From Candidatus Limivivens intestinipullorum (GTDB taxonomy: Bacteria > Bacillota > Clostridia > Lachnospirales > Lachnospiraceae), in assembly GCA_018711185.1 (NCBI GenBank), contig DVIQ01000089.1, forward strand, positions 1 to 38,028: a stretch of DNA of 38,028 nucleotides, given 5' to 3'. This document shows positions 16,712-24,192 of this stretch, one piece after another. Each line of letters starts with the position of its first letter. Within the stretch, counting starts at the first letter, position 1. The position numbers and the translations under genes are program-made. The notes beneath the pieces are model-generated. The model saw only the letters and a program-made list of their open reading frames with translations, made no database searches and was not told the origin of the DNA.

Positions 16712-17698
16712 ATGAAGGAACTGCTGTTGGAACGTTTTTCTTTTCTGGAAAAAGCGGGAACCGATCATACCGGCCATGTCTACCGTCCGCGCCGTCAAAA
16801 TGGAATCCTGACGGATTATCCCGTCTTTCCCGGCGCGGAATTTCTGCTGACCGAGTATCAGGGCAGCCATATCACGGTTCCCCAGATGCCTCCCGGGAAG
16901 CTTCTGCTGATTCATTGCTGTCTGGAAGGCCGTTTGGAATGGACATGCTCTACCAAAGAATGCGTTTGCTTAAATCCGGGAGATATTGCCCTTCATATGC
17001 TGGACTGCTGCTCCCTGTCGGAAATCTCCCTCCCCATGGGCTTTTACCGGGGTATCACGGTTCTTCTGGACACGGAAACCTTTTCCGCCCATTTGCCGGA
17101 CGCCCTTGGGGAAGCGGGCTTTTCCACGGAAAAGCTGACGGCCGGCCTTGACGCGCATAAGCCGGTAATCCTTCTGCCAGTGTCAGAGACCGGGCATGCC
17201 CTCTTCTCCATGCCGGATCGAACGTCAAAATTGTGCTGTGAACCATACCTGCAGATTAAGCTCCAGGAGCTTCTGCTGCTTTTCTGTTTTCAAGATCTTT
17301 GCGTCCTCCCTGCCCGGCCTTCCTGCCAGACTTCCGTGGAGCGCACAGTCCGGGCCGTTCGGGAAAAGCTGGTAGCAGATTTAAAAAGCCGCCCCACCAT
17401 CGCGGAGCTGTCCAAAGAGTTTCTCATCAACAGTTCTGCCCTGAAGGATGGGTTTAAGGCTGTCTACGGTCAGCCCATCGCCCAGTATATGAAAACCTGC
17501 CGCATTCACCGGGCCGCCAGCCTTCTTACCTCCACGGACTTGTCCGTAAAAGAAATTGCCCTGGCTGTGGGGTACGAAAGCCAGAGCAAATTTTCCGCTG
17601 CCTTTAAAGAAATTATGAAGGTTTCTCCGGCAAAATACCGCGCGCGCGTCCTGATGCGGGACGCGAAAAAACCGGCTGAGACCGCGATCGATTTATAA
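16712..17698 (+). CDS. AraC-family regulator with a cysteine-rich sensor domain
   Basis: A 328-residue protein. The C-terminal AraC/XylS domain is clear (about 225-315), with two HTH units: PTIAELSKEFLINSSALKDG and LSVKEIALAVGYESQSKFSA, then FKEIMKVSPAKYR. The N-terminal cupin-like half has the family's H-x-C-L-E-G-R-x-E pattern. It also has seven Cys within 32 residues (69, 70, 79, 84, 86, 99, 100), more than I expect for this family. The gene starts 21 nt after the ArsR gene, with GGGAG upstream, so it likely responds with the metal locus. Target and ligand are unknown; metal or thiol sensing is inference. Its stop overlaps the convergent UvrC-like gene by 6 nt. Confidence 0.88.
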   Translation: MKELLLERFSFLEKAGTDHTGHVYRPRRQNGILTDYPVFPGAEFLLTEYQGSHITVPQMPPGKLLLIHCCLEGRLEWTCSTKECVCLNPGDIALHMLDCCSLSEISLPMGFYRGITVLLDTETFSAHLPDALGEAGFSTEKLTAGLDAHKPVILLPVSETGHALFSMPDRTSKLCCEPYLQIKLQELLLLFCFQDLCVLPARPSCQTSVERTVRAVREKLVADLKSRPTIAELSKEFLINSSALKDGFKAVYGQPIAQYMKTCRIHRAASLLTSTDLSVKEIALAVGYESQSKFSAAFKEIMKVSPAKYRARVLMRDAKKPAETAIDL

Positions 17699-18679
17699 AA
17701 GATAGAGAGCCGCTCCTTCCTCCGCTTCCCCGATGTGACCGTAAACAATGGCACGAAAATCCACTTTTCCTTTTTCTGTCATCGGGAGGGATAAATAGGC
17801 CTCCTTTGGAGGCCAGACCTGCTCCCGCGCCATCCTGGCCGCGTAGTCACAAACCGCCTCCCGGCTCTGGTCCTTCCCCTTTCCCGTGTGAATCACCAGG
17901 CCGTCCCGTATGTAAAAATACTTGTATCCTTTCGAAAACGGCGCCGCATAGACAGCGTCTTTTGTCAGAAAATCCTCGTACGCGTTCAGTTCCCGTTTCA
18001 GATAAGTCCAGTCCTGAATCAGATCCCGGTACCTGGCGGCCTCCTCATAGCGCTGCCGGGCCGCGGCCGTTTTCATGGCCCGTTCCAGGCACTTCAAAAA
18101 CCGCTGGGCCGCCCCGGTGTTTCCGCAGATTTCCAGAAGAATCTCCCGATTTTTTTCATAGTCCTCCCGTCCCATTTCCTGGGGCAGAACATGATACTGA
18201 AATCCATAACCTCCTCTTTTTCTTTCCAGCGGATACAGATTTCTCATGGAAAGGACCGTCCGCTCCCCCGGGCCGCGGCCCCGCAGAGGGCCGAAGGAAT
18301 CCGCTTCCCGCCGGGCAGTCAGCTTCATGGCCGGCCTACGGAAATTTTCTCCGATTTTCAAAAACATATACTTCTGGTCGTTTTTCATACAGACATTAAA
18401 AAACGGGCGTATCTGTTTAATCAGCGCGCACTCCAAAAGCCGGGCATCCAAATGCGTATCCGTGACAATATAGTCAATGTCCTCGATGAATGGGACCATT
18501 TTCTGGGCCTTGTCCCATTTCGGATTTTTCACAAAATAGGAGTTCACCCTCTTTTTCAGGCATTTGCTTTTCCCGATGTAGACAATTCTGCCTTCCGCGT
18601 TTCGCATACAGTAAACCCCCGGCGCTTCCGGAAGCCCGGAAAGGATTTGCTTGATTTTCTCCCCCATCGTCTTTTCCAT
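17693..18679 (-). CDS. UvrC-like GIY-YIG nuclease-domain protein
   Basis: A 328-residue protein opening with a GIY-YIG domain as in UvrC and Cho (PGVYCMRNAEGRIVYIGKSK, with GVY at 21-23 and YIG at 34-36, then KKRVNSYF and a Glu in ARLLECALIKQ). A central segment AAARQRYEEAARYRDLIQD looks like the UVR motif that contacts UvrB. It lacks UvrC's second nuclease half and HhH tail, so it is about half UvrC's length. Candidate role: auxiliary 3' incision in nucleotide excision repair, as for Cho; this is inferred. The start is uncertain: 18679 avoids overlap with the upstream gene, but the ribosome site is weak, and ATG 18667 is also possible. Confidence 0.8.
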   Translation of the reverse strand: MEKTMGEKIKQILSGLPEAPGVYCMRNAEGRIVYIGKSKCLKKRVNSYFVKNPKWDKAQKMVPFIEDIDYIVTDTHLDARLLECALIKQIRPFFNVCMKNDQKYMFLKIGENFRRPAMKLTARREADSFGPLRGRGPGERTVLSMRNLYPLERKRGGYGFQYHVLPQEMGREDYEKNREILLEICGNTGAAQRFLKCLERAMKTAAARQRYEEAARYRDLIQDWTYLKRELNAYEDFLTKDAVYAAPFSKGYKYFYIRDGLVIHTGKGKDQSREAVCDYAARMAREQVWPPKEAYLSLPMTEKGKVDFRAIVYGHIGEAEEGAALYLL

Positions 18680-18720
18680 GTTTTGCGGCAGACCGCTTTT
18701 CCTGCCTGCCGCCTTTTCTC

Positions 18721-19287
18721 CTATCGAATAAAGTTTGTTTTCCGCTTCTCTTCTTTCTGTGGAAGCGCTACTCCTGCCTGCCGTCCTGCCTCCAGACACT
18801 TCAAAAGCCAGGCCATATTTCTTCCCAGCGTCCGCATAATCTGAAGCCCCTCCTCGTCCTGCTTTACCTCCTCCGGTGTGTTTCCGTGAACCATACACCA
18901 GTAGTCCGCCGATACCACCGGCATCTCATGATATGTGAAATACTTCAAAAGAACGTCCAGAGTCGCCGTGGTTCCGGCTCTTCTTGCGGAGGCAACCGCC
19001 GCCGCGGGCTTATGGAGCATATCCTTTCCCGCCACGCCGCAGAGCTTATCCATAAATTCGATAATCTGTCCGCTTGGCGATGCCCAGTATACCGGACTTC
19101 CCACAATCAGCGCGTCCGCCTCTTTCAGCTTCGCAGCGGCCTCCTTCACGGCTTCAATAGAAGGATTTCCAGCCTGGAAAATCTCAGACTCAATGCCCTC
19201 TCCTGCCAGCGCCGTGGCCACTTCTGAGAGGGCCGTATAAGTGCAGCCCGCTTTTCTCGGACTGCCGTTCAGCAAAAGTACTTTCAT
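18721..19287 (-). CDS. NAD(P)H-dependent FMN reductase / flavodoxin-fold protein
   Basis: A 188-residue flavoprotein of the NADPH-dependent FMN reductase family. MKVLLLNGSPRKAGCTYTAL gives the phosphate-binding loop near residue 8, and ADALIVGSPVYWASPSGQIIEFMDKL (about 58-83) is the second conserved segment. YHEMPVVSADYW near 118 is typical of clostridial members annotated as flavodoxin family proteins. The ATG at 19287 has AAGGAGG upstream. It precedes the UvrC-like gene by 41 nt on the same strand, possibly cotranscribed. The physiological acceptor is unknown. Confidence 0.88.
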   Translation of the reverse strand: MKVLLLNGSPRKAGCTYTALSEVATALAGEGIESEIFQAGNPSIEAVKEAAAKLKEADALIVGSPVYWASPSGQIIEFMDKLCGVAGKDMLHKPAAAVASARRAGTTATLDVLLKYFTYHEMPVVSADYWCMVHGNTPEEVKQDEEGLQIMRTLGRNMAWLLKCLEAGRQAGVALPQKEEKRKTNFIR

Positions 19288-19322
19288 TTTACAAAACCTC
19301 CTTCATGCAAAATCCGCCAAGC

Positions 19323-19399
19323 GCTGTCTTTGAGACAGCAGCTTTCTGCACTTCTCAATTTTTACGTGTCCCGCGCGAAAAATGCGAAATTTCCGCGCG
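19323..19399. other. Two hairpins in the gap between the reductase gene and dpaA
   Basis: GCTGTC (19323-19328) pairs with GACAGC (19334-19339). CGCGCGAAA (19372-19380) pairs, with one bulge, with TTTCCGCGCG (19390-19399). The 262-nt gap contains no gene. No T-runs follow either stem, so function is open. Confidence 0.4.
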
Positions 19400-19512
19400 C
19401 TGCCGCGCAATTCCATAATACACACCCTTCTGTTTCCCTGTCAAGCGTTTCCAGAAGCACCCCGTCAACGGTTCCGCCAGACTGACGCGATGCACGCAAA
19501 CGGCACTTCCAC

Positions 19513-19521
19513 AATATGATA
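19513..19521 (+). promoter_or_regulatory. Possible sigma-K-type -10 upstream of dpaA
   Basis: AATATGATA matches the mother-cell sigma-K -10 pattern CATAnnnTA at all but the first base, 28 bp before the dpaA start. In B. subtilis spoVFAB is sigma-K dependent. The -35 is too degenerate to judge, and the dpaA ribosome site is weak. Confidence 0.35.
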
Positions 19522-19549
19522 AACTAAAGCTTTTTATTCCGGTAATTTT

Positions 19550-20437
19550 ATGAAATCCTATGACTATGATTTTGCCATCCTTGGCGGGGATCTGCGGCAG
19601 TCGTATCTGGCCGGGCTTCTGTCCGAAGCCGGGTACCGGGTCTGCTCCTGGGCTCTGGCAGCGCCGCCGGTGGTTTCCATAGATTCTTGCGCTTCCCCGA
19701 AAGAAGCCGTCCGGCTGGCCCGGTATCTGGCCGGACCCATTCCTTTTTGGAAGGAGACGCCTGTCCGGGAAGCCGTCCTTGAGGCCATGGAACCCGGCCA
19801 GTGTCTTTTCGCCGGCTGTATTCCCGATTCCTTTGCCCTGCCGGCCTCCCGGAAGGGCTGCCGCCTCTACGATCTCATGGACGATCCGATTCTCGCCTGG
19901 TTTAATACCGTTGCCACCGCCGAGGGGGCCGTGGCGGAAGCCATTGCCGGCAGTCCCCGCAATCTCGACAAGAGCCGCTGCCTGATCCTAGGCTGGGGAA
20001 AATGCGCCAAAGCCCTGTGTCCAAGGCTGAAAGGCCTGTTCTGCCATGTGGCCGTCTGCGCCAGAAACGCGGCCGCCAGAGCCCAGGCTGAGACCGCCGC
20101 GGACGAAGCGCTCTCCTTCCGCGGTCTGGAAAAGCGGATCGGAGACTTCGATTTTCTATTCAACACCGTTCCCCACCTGGTTTTAACGGAACCCCTTCTG
20201 CAAAACACGAAGCCGGATGCCCTGCTTATCGATCTGGCCTCAGCCCCGGGCGGCACCGATTTTCCTGCCGCCGCGCGCCTTGGCAGAAAGGCTATGCTCT
20301 GCCAGGGACTTCCTGGCAAATACGCCCCCGCATCCTCTGCCGGAGCAATCCGGGAAGCGATTTTCCGATGCGTAAGCCCGAACGTTTCCGAAGCTGCGCC
20401 CGTATCCATGCTGTTTTCCCCGTCTGCGCGAACGTAA
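19550..20437 (+). CDS. dpaA: Dipicolinate synthase subunit A
   Basis: DpaA (SpoVFA) with DpaB oxidises the lysine-pathway intermediate dihydrodipicolinate to dipicolinic acid, the Ca-chelated spore-core solute; it acts in the mother cell. The 295 residues show the family's N-terminal FAILGGDLRQSYLAGLLSEAG, the NAD-binding loop LILGWGKCAKAL (about 145-156), DFLFNTVPHLVL, LIDLASAPGGTDF and QGLPGKYAPASSAG. The start at 19550 lacks a good Shine-Dalgarno, but the N-terminus aligns with the family. The stop codon lies within the first copy of a tandem repeat. Its presence marks a spore former that uses the SpoVF route rather than the EtfA-type route of some clostridia. Confidence 0.95.
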   Translation: MKSYDYDFAILGGDLRQSYLAGLLSEAGYRVCSWALAAPPVVSIDSCASPKEAVRLARYLAGPIPFWKETPVREAVLEAMEPGQCLFAGCIPDSFALPASRKGCRLYDLMDDPILAWFNTVATAEGAVAEAIAGSPRNLDKSRCLILGWGKCAKALCPRLKGLFCHVAVCARNAAARAQAETAADEALSFRGLEKRIGDFDFLFNTVPHLVLTEPLLQNTKPDALLIDLASAPGGTDFPAAARLGRKAMLCQGLPGKYAPASSAGAIREAIFRCVSPNVSEAAPVSMLFSPSART

Positions 20438-20499
20438 ACGACGGCTTTGTATGCCGTTTTCCCGTCTGCACGAACGTAAACGGCGGCTTTTTACGCCGC
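20413..20499 (+). repeat. Tandem 43-bp repeat carrying two covarying hairpins between dpaA and dpaB
   Basis: Copy 1 is 20413-20455 and copy 2 is 20456-20497. Each starts GTTTTCCC, continues through CGAACGTAAACG and ends in a stem. Stem 1 is ACGGC-TTTGTAT-GCCGT (20441-20457). Stem 2 is GCGGC-TTTTTAC-GCCGC (20483-20499). The outer A-T pair of the first is a G-C pair in the second, so the hairpin is kept by paired changes. Copy 1 overlaps the end of dpaA. Confidence 0.8.
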
Positions 20500-20543
20500 T
20501 TCCCCGGCAACGGGTTTTCTCGCGATTATGAAAGGAGTTCCCC

Positions 20544-21122
20544 ATGATTTTAAAAGGAAAACGAATCGGAGTCGCCTTTACCGGCTCCTTCTGCACATAC
20601 GAAAAAGCCTTCCGGGAGCTGGAAAATCTGGTCCGCACAGGAGCCGAGGTACAAACAGTTTTCTCCCAGGCCGCCGCCTCCATCGACAGCCGTTTTGGCA
20701 GTCCCCGGGACTTTCTTGCCCGGGCGAGGCAGATCACCGGGCGGGAGCCCATCCTTACCATTGAGGACGCCGAACCCATCGGCCCGGGTCAGCTTTTCGA
20801 TATTCTGACGGTTCTGCCCTGTACGGGAAATACCCTGGCAAAGCTGGCCAACGGCATCACGGATTCCCCGGCCCTTATGGCCTGCAAGGCTCATCTGCGA
20901 AACGGCAGGCCCCTGCTGCTCTCCATTTCCTCCAACGACGCTCTGGGAATGAATCTGAAAAATATCGGCCTGCTGCTGAACGCCAAAAACATTTACTTCG
21001 TCCCCTTTGGTCAGGATGATCCCGTCAAAAAGCCCAATTCCATGACAGCCAGGACGGAATACCTGATCCCGGCCCTGGTGGCCGCCCTGGAAGGAAAGCA
21101 ATACCAGCCCATTCTTTGTTAG
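20544..21122 (+). CDS. dpaB: Dipicolinate synthase subunit B (flavoprotein)
   Basis: DpaB (SpoVFB) is the Flavoprotein-fold partner of DpaA in dipicolinic acid synthesis. The 192 residues start MILKGKRIGVAFTGSFCTYE, then have the family segments TVFSQAAASIDSRFG and DILTVLPCTGNTLAKLANGI, and SISSNDALGMNLKNIGLLLN. Length and motifs match SpoVFB. GAAAGGAG lies 7 nt before the ATG. It is 106 nt after dpaA, the gap being filled by the repeat with two hairpins, and is followed 12 nt later by the asparagine synthetase gene. Expression is expected late in the mother cell. Confidence 0.95.
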   Translation: MILKGKRIGVAFTGSFCTYEKAFRELENLVRTGAEVQTVFSQAAASIDSRFGSPRDFLARARQITGREPILTIEDAEPIGPGQLFDILTVLPCTGNTLAKLANGITDSPALMACKAHLRNGRPLLLSISSNDALGMNLKNIGLLLNAKNIYFVPFGQDDPVKKPNSMTARTEYLIPALVAALEGKQYQPILC

Positions 21123-21134
21123 GAGGTCAGCGGC

Positions 21135-22985
21135 ATGTGCGGAATCGCGGGATTTTTTCACCCAACGGAAAACAGAGAAGACCAACGGATTCGCTGGAGG
21201 GCTGTGCTGAATCAGATGAACCGGGTTCAGAAACGGCGCGGTCCGGACGATGAGGGAATCTTTCTGGAAAAGGGCACGGGGCTTGGCCATGTGCGCCTTT
21301 CCATCATCGATCTGGTATCCGGCCACCAGCCCATGGTTCGCATCAGCGAAGCCGGCTCCTGCGCCCTGGTTCTGAACGGAGAAATCTACAATATGACTGA
21401 GCTGAAGCAAGAGCTGCAAAAGGACGGCGCCGTTTTTGAAACTTCCAGTGACACTGAGGTTCTTCTCCTGGGCCTCATGCGCCAGGGCCCGTCCTTTGTA
21501 AAAAAGCTGAACGGCATCTTCGCCGCGGCCTTCTGGGACGGCAGAGAGGAACGCCTGTGGCTGTTCCGAGACCGTCTTGGGGTAAAGCCTCTGTTTTATA
21601 CCTTCTGTGAAGGAGCCCTTGTCTTTTCTTCAGAAATCAAAGGGCTGCTGGCCTATCCGGGTGTCGAGCCGGAGGTGGACGCCAGAGGGCTCTGCGAAAT
21701 CTTTGGTCTCGGTCCGGCCAAAACCTGCGGCCAGGGAGTTTTCCGGGGCATCCTGGAAATTCTTCCGGGCCATATGGCCTGCCAGGACCGGGACGGTTTT
21801 CGGGAAAGCCCTTATTGGAAGCTGAAAGCGAAGCCTCACCTGGATTCCTTCCCGGAAACCGTGGAAAAGACGGCCTGGCTTGTGGAGGACGCCGTGCGGC
21901 TCCAGCTTCTCTCTGACGTTCCCGTGGGGACCTTCCTCTCCGGCGGAATTGACAGCAGCCTGGTTACGGCCATCAGCGCCAGAATCCTGAAAAAGCGAGG
22001 AAAAACCTTAAATACCTTTTCCTTTGACTTTCAGGATAACCAGAAATATTTCCGCTCCAATTCCTTCCAGCCCGATCAGGACGGCCCCTGGGCCAGGAAA
22101 ACGGCGGATTTTCTCCACACAACCCACCGCTGTCTGGAATGCACGAACCAGGACCAGCTCGAAGGACTTTACAAGGCCGTGGACGCCAGGGATCTTCCCT
22201 GTATGGCGGACGTGGAATCCTCCATGCTGTATTTCTGTTCCAAAGTTGCTCCCATAAACCGGGTGGTCCTGACGGGAGAATGCGCGGATGAGATTTTCGG
22301 CGGCTATCCCTGGTTTCACCGGAAAGATCTTCTGAACGCCCGCGGTTTTCCCTGGTCCCTGGACTTCTCCCCCAGAAAGGCCCTGCTCTCCGACGAGGTG
22401 CTGCGGGAACTTCCCCTGGAAGCTTATGCCATGGAGGCCTGTGAGAATACTCTGCGCCAGACTCCCCGTCTCCCCGACGAGGAACCCGTCCGGGCAAGGC
22501 AGCGGGAAATCGCCTGGCTGAACCTTCGCTGGTTCATGCTCACCCTCCTGGACCGGATGGACCGCACCAGCATGTACTCCGGGCTGGAGGCCAGGGTTCC
22601 TCTGGCCGATCACCGCATCGTGGAGTACGTCTTTAACGTTCCCTGGGAGATGAAATGCCCGGATGGAATCGTAAAGGGCCTTCTGCGCCATGCCGGGGAA
22701 GGCTTCCTTCCCACGGAAATCCTGTGGCGCAAAAAGAGCCCTTATCCTAAAACCTACGATCCCGCCTACGAGATGCTTCTGGGAGACGCCCTGAAGGAGG
22801 TTCTGGTCTCTCCCCAAGCCCCTATACGCCAGTTCCTGGACACAAAAAAAGTCCAGCGTTTCCTGGACACTCCTTCGGACTACGGCCGGCCCTGGTACGG
22901 GCAGCTTATGGCCGGACCCCAGCTTCTGGCTTATATGCTCCAGGTCAACTACTGGCTTGAAGCCTATGATATACGCGTTTTATAA
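21135..22985 (+). CDS. Glutamine-dependent asparagine synthetase, AsnO-like
   Basis: Class II amidotransferase of 616 residues. The glutaminase half starts with the catalytic Cys2 (MCGIAGFFHP) and has RGPDDEG, LNGEIYN and SSDTEVLL. The synthetase half has the pyrophosphate loop SGGIDSS (269-275) and ECADEIFGGYPWF. Length and the FQPDQDGPW segment match the long AsnO/AsnB type of Firmicutes. B. subtilis AsnO is needed for sporulation. GGAGG precedes the ATG, and the 12-nt gap after dpaB implies cotranscription. It may supply asparagine in the sporulating cell or amidate another carboxylate (B. subtilis AsnB is linked to DAP amidation in peptidoglycan). The choice cannot be made from sequence. 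Confidence 0.9.
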   Translation: MCGIAGFFHPTENREDQRIRWRAVLNQMNRVQKRRGPDDEGIFLEKGTGLGHVRLSIIDLVSGHQPMVRISEAGSCALVLNGEIYNMTELKQELQKDGAVFETSSDTEVLLLGLMRQGPSFVKKLNGIFAAAFWDGREERLWLFRDRLGVKPLFYTFCEGALVFSSEIKGLLAYPGVEPEVDARGLCEIFGLGPAKTCGQGVFRGILEILPGHMACQDRDGFRESPYWKLKAKPHLDSFPETVEKTAWLVEDAVRLQLLSDVPVGTFLSGGIDSSLVTAISARILKKRGKTLNTFSFDFQDNQKYFRSNSFQPDQDGPWARKTADFLHTTHRCLECTNQDQLEGLYKAVDARDLPCMADVESSMLYFCSKVAPINRVVLTGECADEIFGGYPWFHRKDLLNARGFPWSLDFSPRKALLSDEVLRELPLEAYAMEACENTLRQTPRLPDEEPVRARQREIAWLNLRWFMLTLLDRMDRTSMYSGLEARVPLADHRIVEYVFNVPWEMKCPDGIVKGLLRHAGEGFLPTEILWRKKSPYPKTYDPAYEMLLGDALKEVLVSPQAPIRQFLDTKKVQRFLDTPSDYGRPWYGQLMAGPQLLAYMLQVNYWLEAYDIRVL

Positions 22986-23211
22986 AAAATCGGATCGGGG
23001 AAGATTCTCTTTCCCTATCCCCGCGATACCACGGGCAGCTCACGGCGAAGCTGGTCTTCGGTCGGCGCTAAACGCGTGCCACTGGCACGCAGCGCCGCTG
23101 TCCGTTGCCAGTCGGATGCCCGCTCGTGCAAGCACGGCGGTCGCCCTCCGGGCGCATTGCGCAGAAAAGAGGCGCAGCAGCGTATGCGGCGCCCGGTTTC
23201 GCGGAAACCTA
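22986..23211. repeat. GC-rich multi-hairpin intergenic element (possible dispersed repeat)
   Basis: No gene is evident. The strongest structure is GGCGCT (23064-23069) with AGCGCC (23091-23096), enclosing GCGTGCC (23074-23080) and GGCACGC (23084-23090): 13 bp in all with a 4-nt bulge and an ACT loop. Further small stems follow, CGCCC-TCC-GGGCG and GCGC-ATT-GCGC. It separates the convergent asnO-like gene and the transporter ATPase gene. There is no clear T-run terminator for either. The look is that of a mobile structured repeat, which is inference. Confidence 0.5.
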
Positions 23212-24192
23212 TTATGGCCTATACAGATGGCATGCCGTCTGATGTCCCGGCCGGATCTGCCTAAGGAGGGGCTTCTCCCTCCGGCAGATCTCCATGCACC
23301 GGCCGCACCGATTCTGGAAGGGGCAGCCTGCCGGAATGTCCACCGGGCTTGGCGGCTCGCTGTCTATACTCTCGATTTTTTTCGAAAAATCCATATGGGT
23401 GGAAAAAACAGAGCCCAGAAGCGCCTTCGTATAAGGATGGAGCGCTTCGCTCTTCAGTTTGCTTCCCGGAAGGATTTCCACCACGTTTCCAAGGTACATG
23501 ACGGCCACCGTATGGGAAAGGGACTGAACCAGCGCCACATCATGGCAGATAAATACCATGGAAATTCCCCGTTCTCTTTGGAGTTTCACCAGAAGCTCCA
23601 CTATTTTTTCCTGAACGGACACGTCCAGGGCACTGGTAGCCTCATCGCATACGAGGACTTCCGGATCCAGAGCAAGGGCTCTGGCGATTCCCACTCTCTG
23701 GCGCTGTCCGCCGCTCATGCTGTGGGGATACCGGCAGAGAAGCTCATCCGGCAGCTCTACCATGCGAAGAAGCTCCTTTGCCTTCTCCTCCTTTTCGGAA
23801 CGTTTTATTTTCTTAAAATTCAGCAAAGGTTCTGTCAGAATATCGATGGTCTTCATTTTCGGGCTGAAGGAGGCCATGGGATCCTGAAAAACCATCTGAA
23901 TATGCCTCCGGCTCTGTCTGAGCGCCTCCCCTTTCAGCTTTGCGATATCTTTCCCTTCATACAGAATCTCCCCGGCAGTGGGCTCTTCCATTCGGACGAG
24001 CATCTTTACAAAAGTGGATTTCCCGCATCCGCTCTCGCCTACGATTCCCAGGGTTTTCCCGCGAACCACCGCAAGGCTGATGTCGTCGCAGGCCTTCAAT
24101 GTGCGGCCGCCCGGCGCGGGATATTCTTTCGTCACATGCCTGGCTTCCAGGATCGCACGCTCCTTCTCTTCTGTTTTCCTGTCATGGGACAA
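23212..24192 (-). CDS. ABC transporter ATPase, OppF/NikE type
   Basis: Second nucleotide-binding subunit (326 residues) of the riboswitch-controlled importer. Walker A is GESGCGKST, the Q-loop is in VFQDPMASFSP, the signature is SGGQRQRVGIARA, Walker B is VLVCDEATSALDVS, and the H-loop is CHD. The C-terminal oligopeptide-transporter extension is present with CPFQNRCGRCMEICR, a cysteine cluster found in many OppD/F-type ATPases. The start is TTG at 24192, with GGAGGGG 7 nt upstream, overlapping the end of the preceding ATPase gene by 11 nt. A nearby ATG is out of frame. It is the last gene of the operon. Confidence 0.92.
   Translation of the reverse strand: MSHDRKTEEKERAILEARHVTKEYPAPGGRTLKACDDISLAVVRGKTLGIVGESGCGKSTFVKMLVRMEEPTAGEILYEGKDIAKLKGEALRQSRRHIQMVFQDPMASFSPKMKTIDILTEPLLNFKKIKRSEKEEKAKELLRMVELPDELLCRYPHSMSGGQRQRVGIARALALDPEVLVCDEATSALDVSVQEKIVELLVKLQRERGISMVFICHDVALVQSLSHTVAVMYLGNVVEILPGSKLKSEALHPYTKALLGSVFSTHMDFSKKIESIDSEPPSPVDIPAGCPFQNRCGRCMEICRREKPLLRQIRPGHQTACHLYRP

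Noticed and set aside
20413..20497. CRISPR-like direct repeats
   Set aside because: There are only two head-to-tail copies with no spacers, and one overlaps a stop codon.
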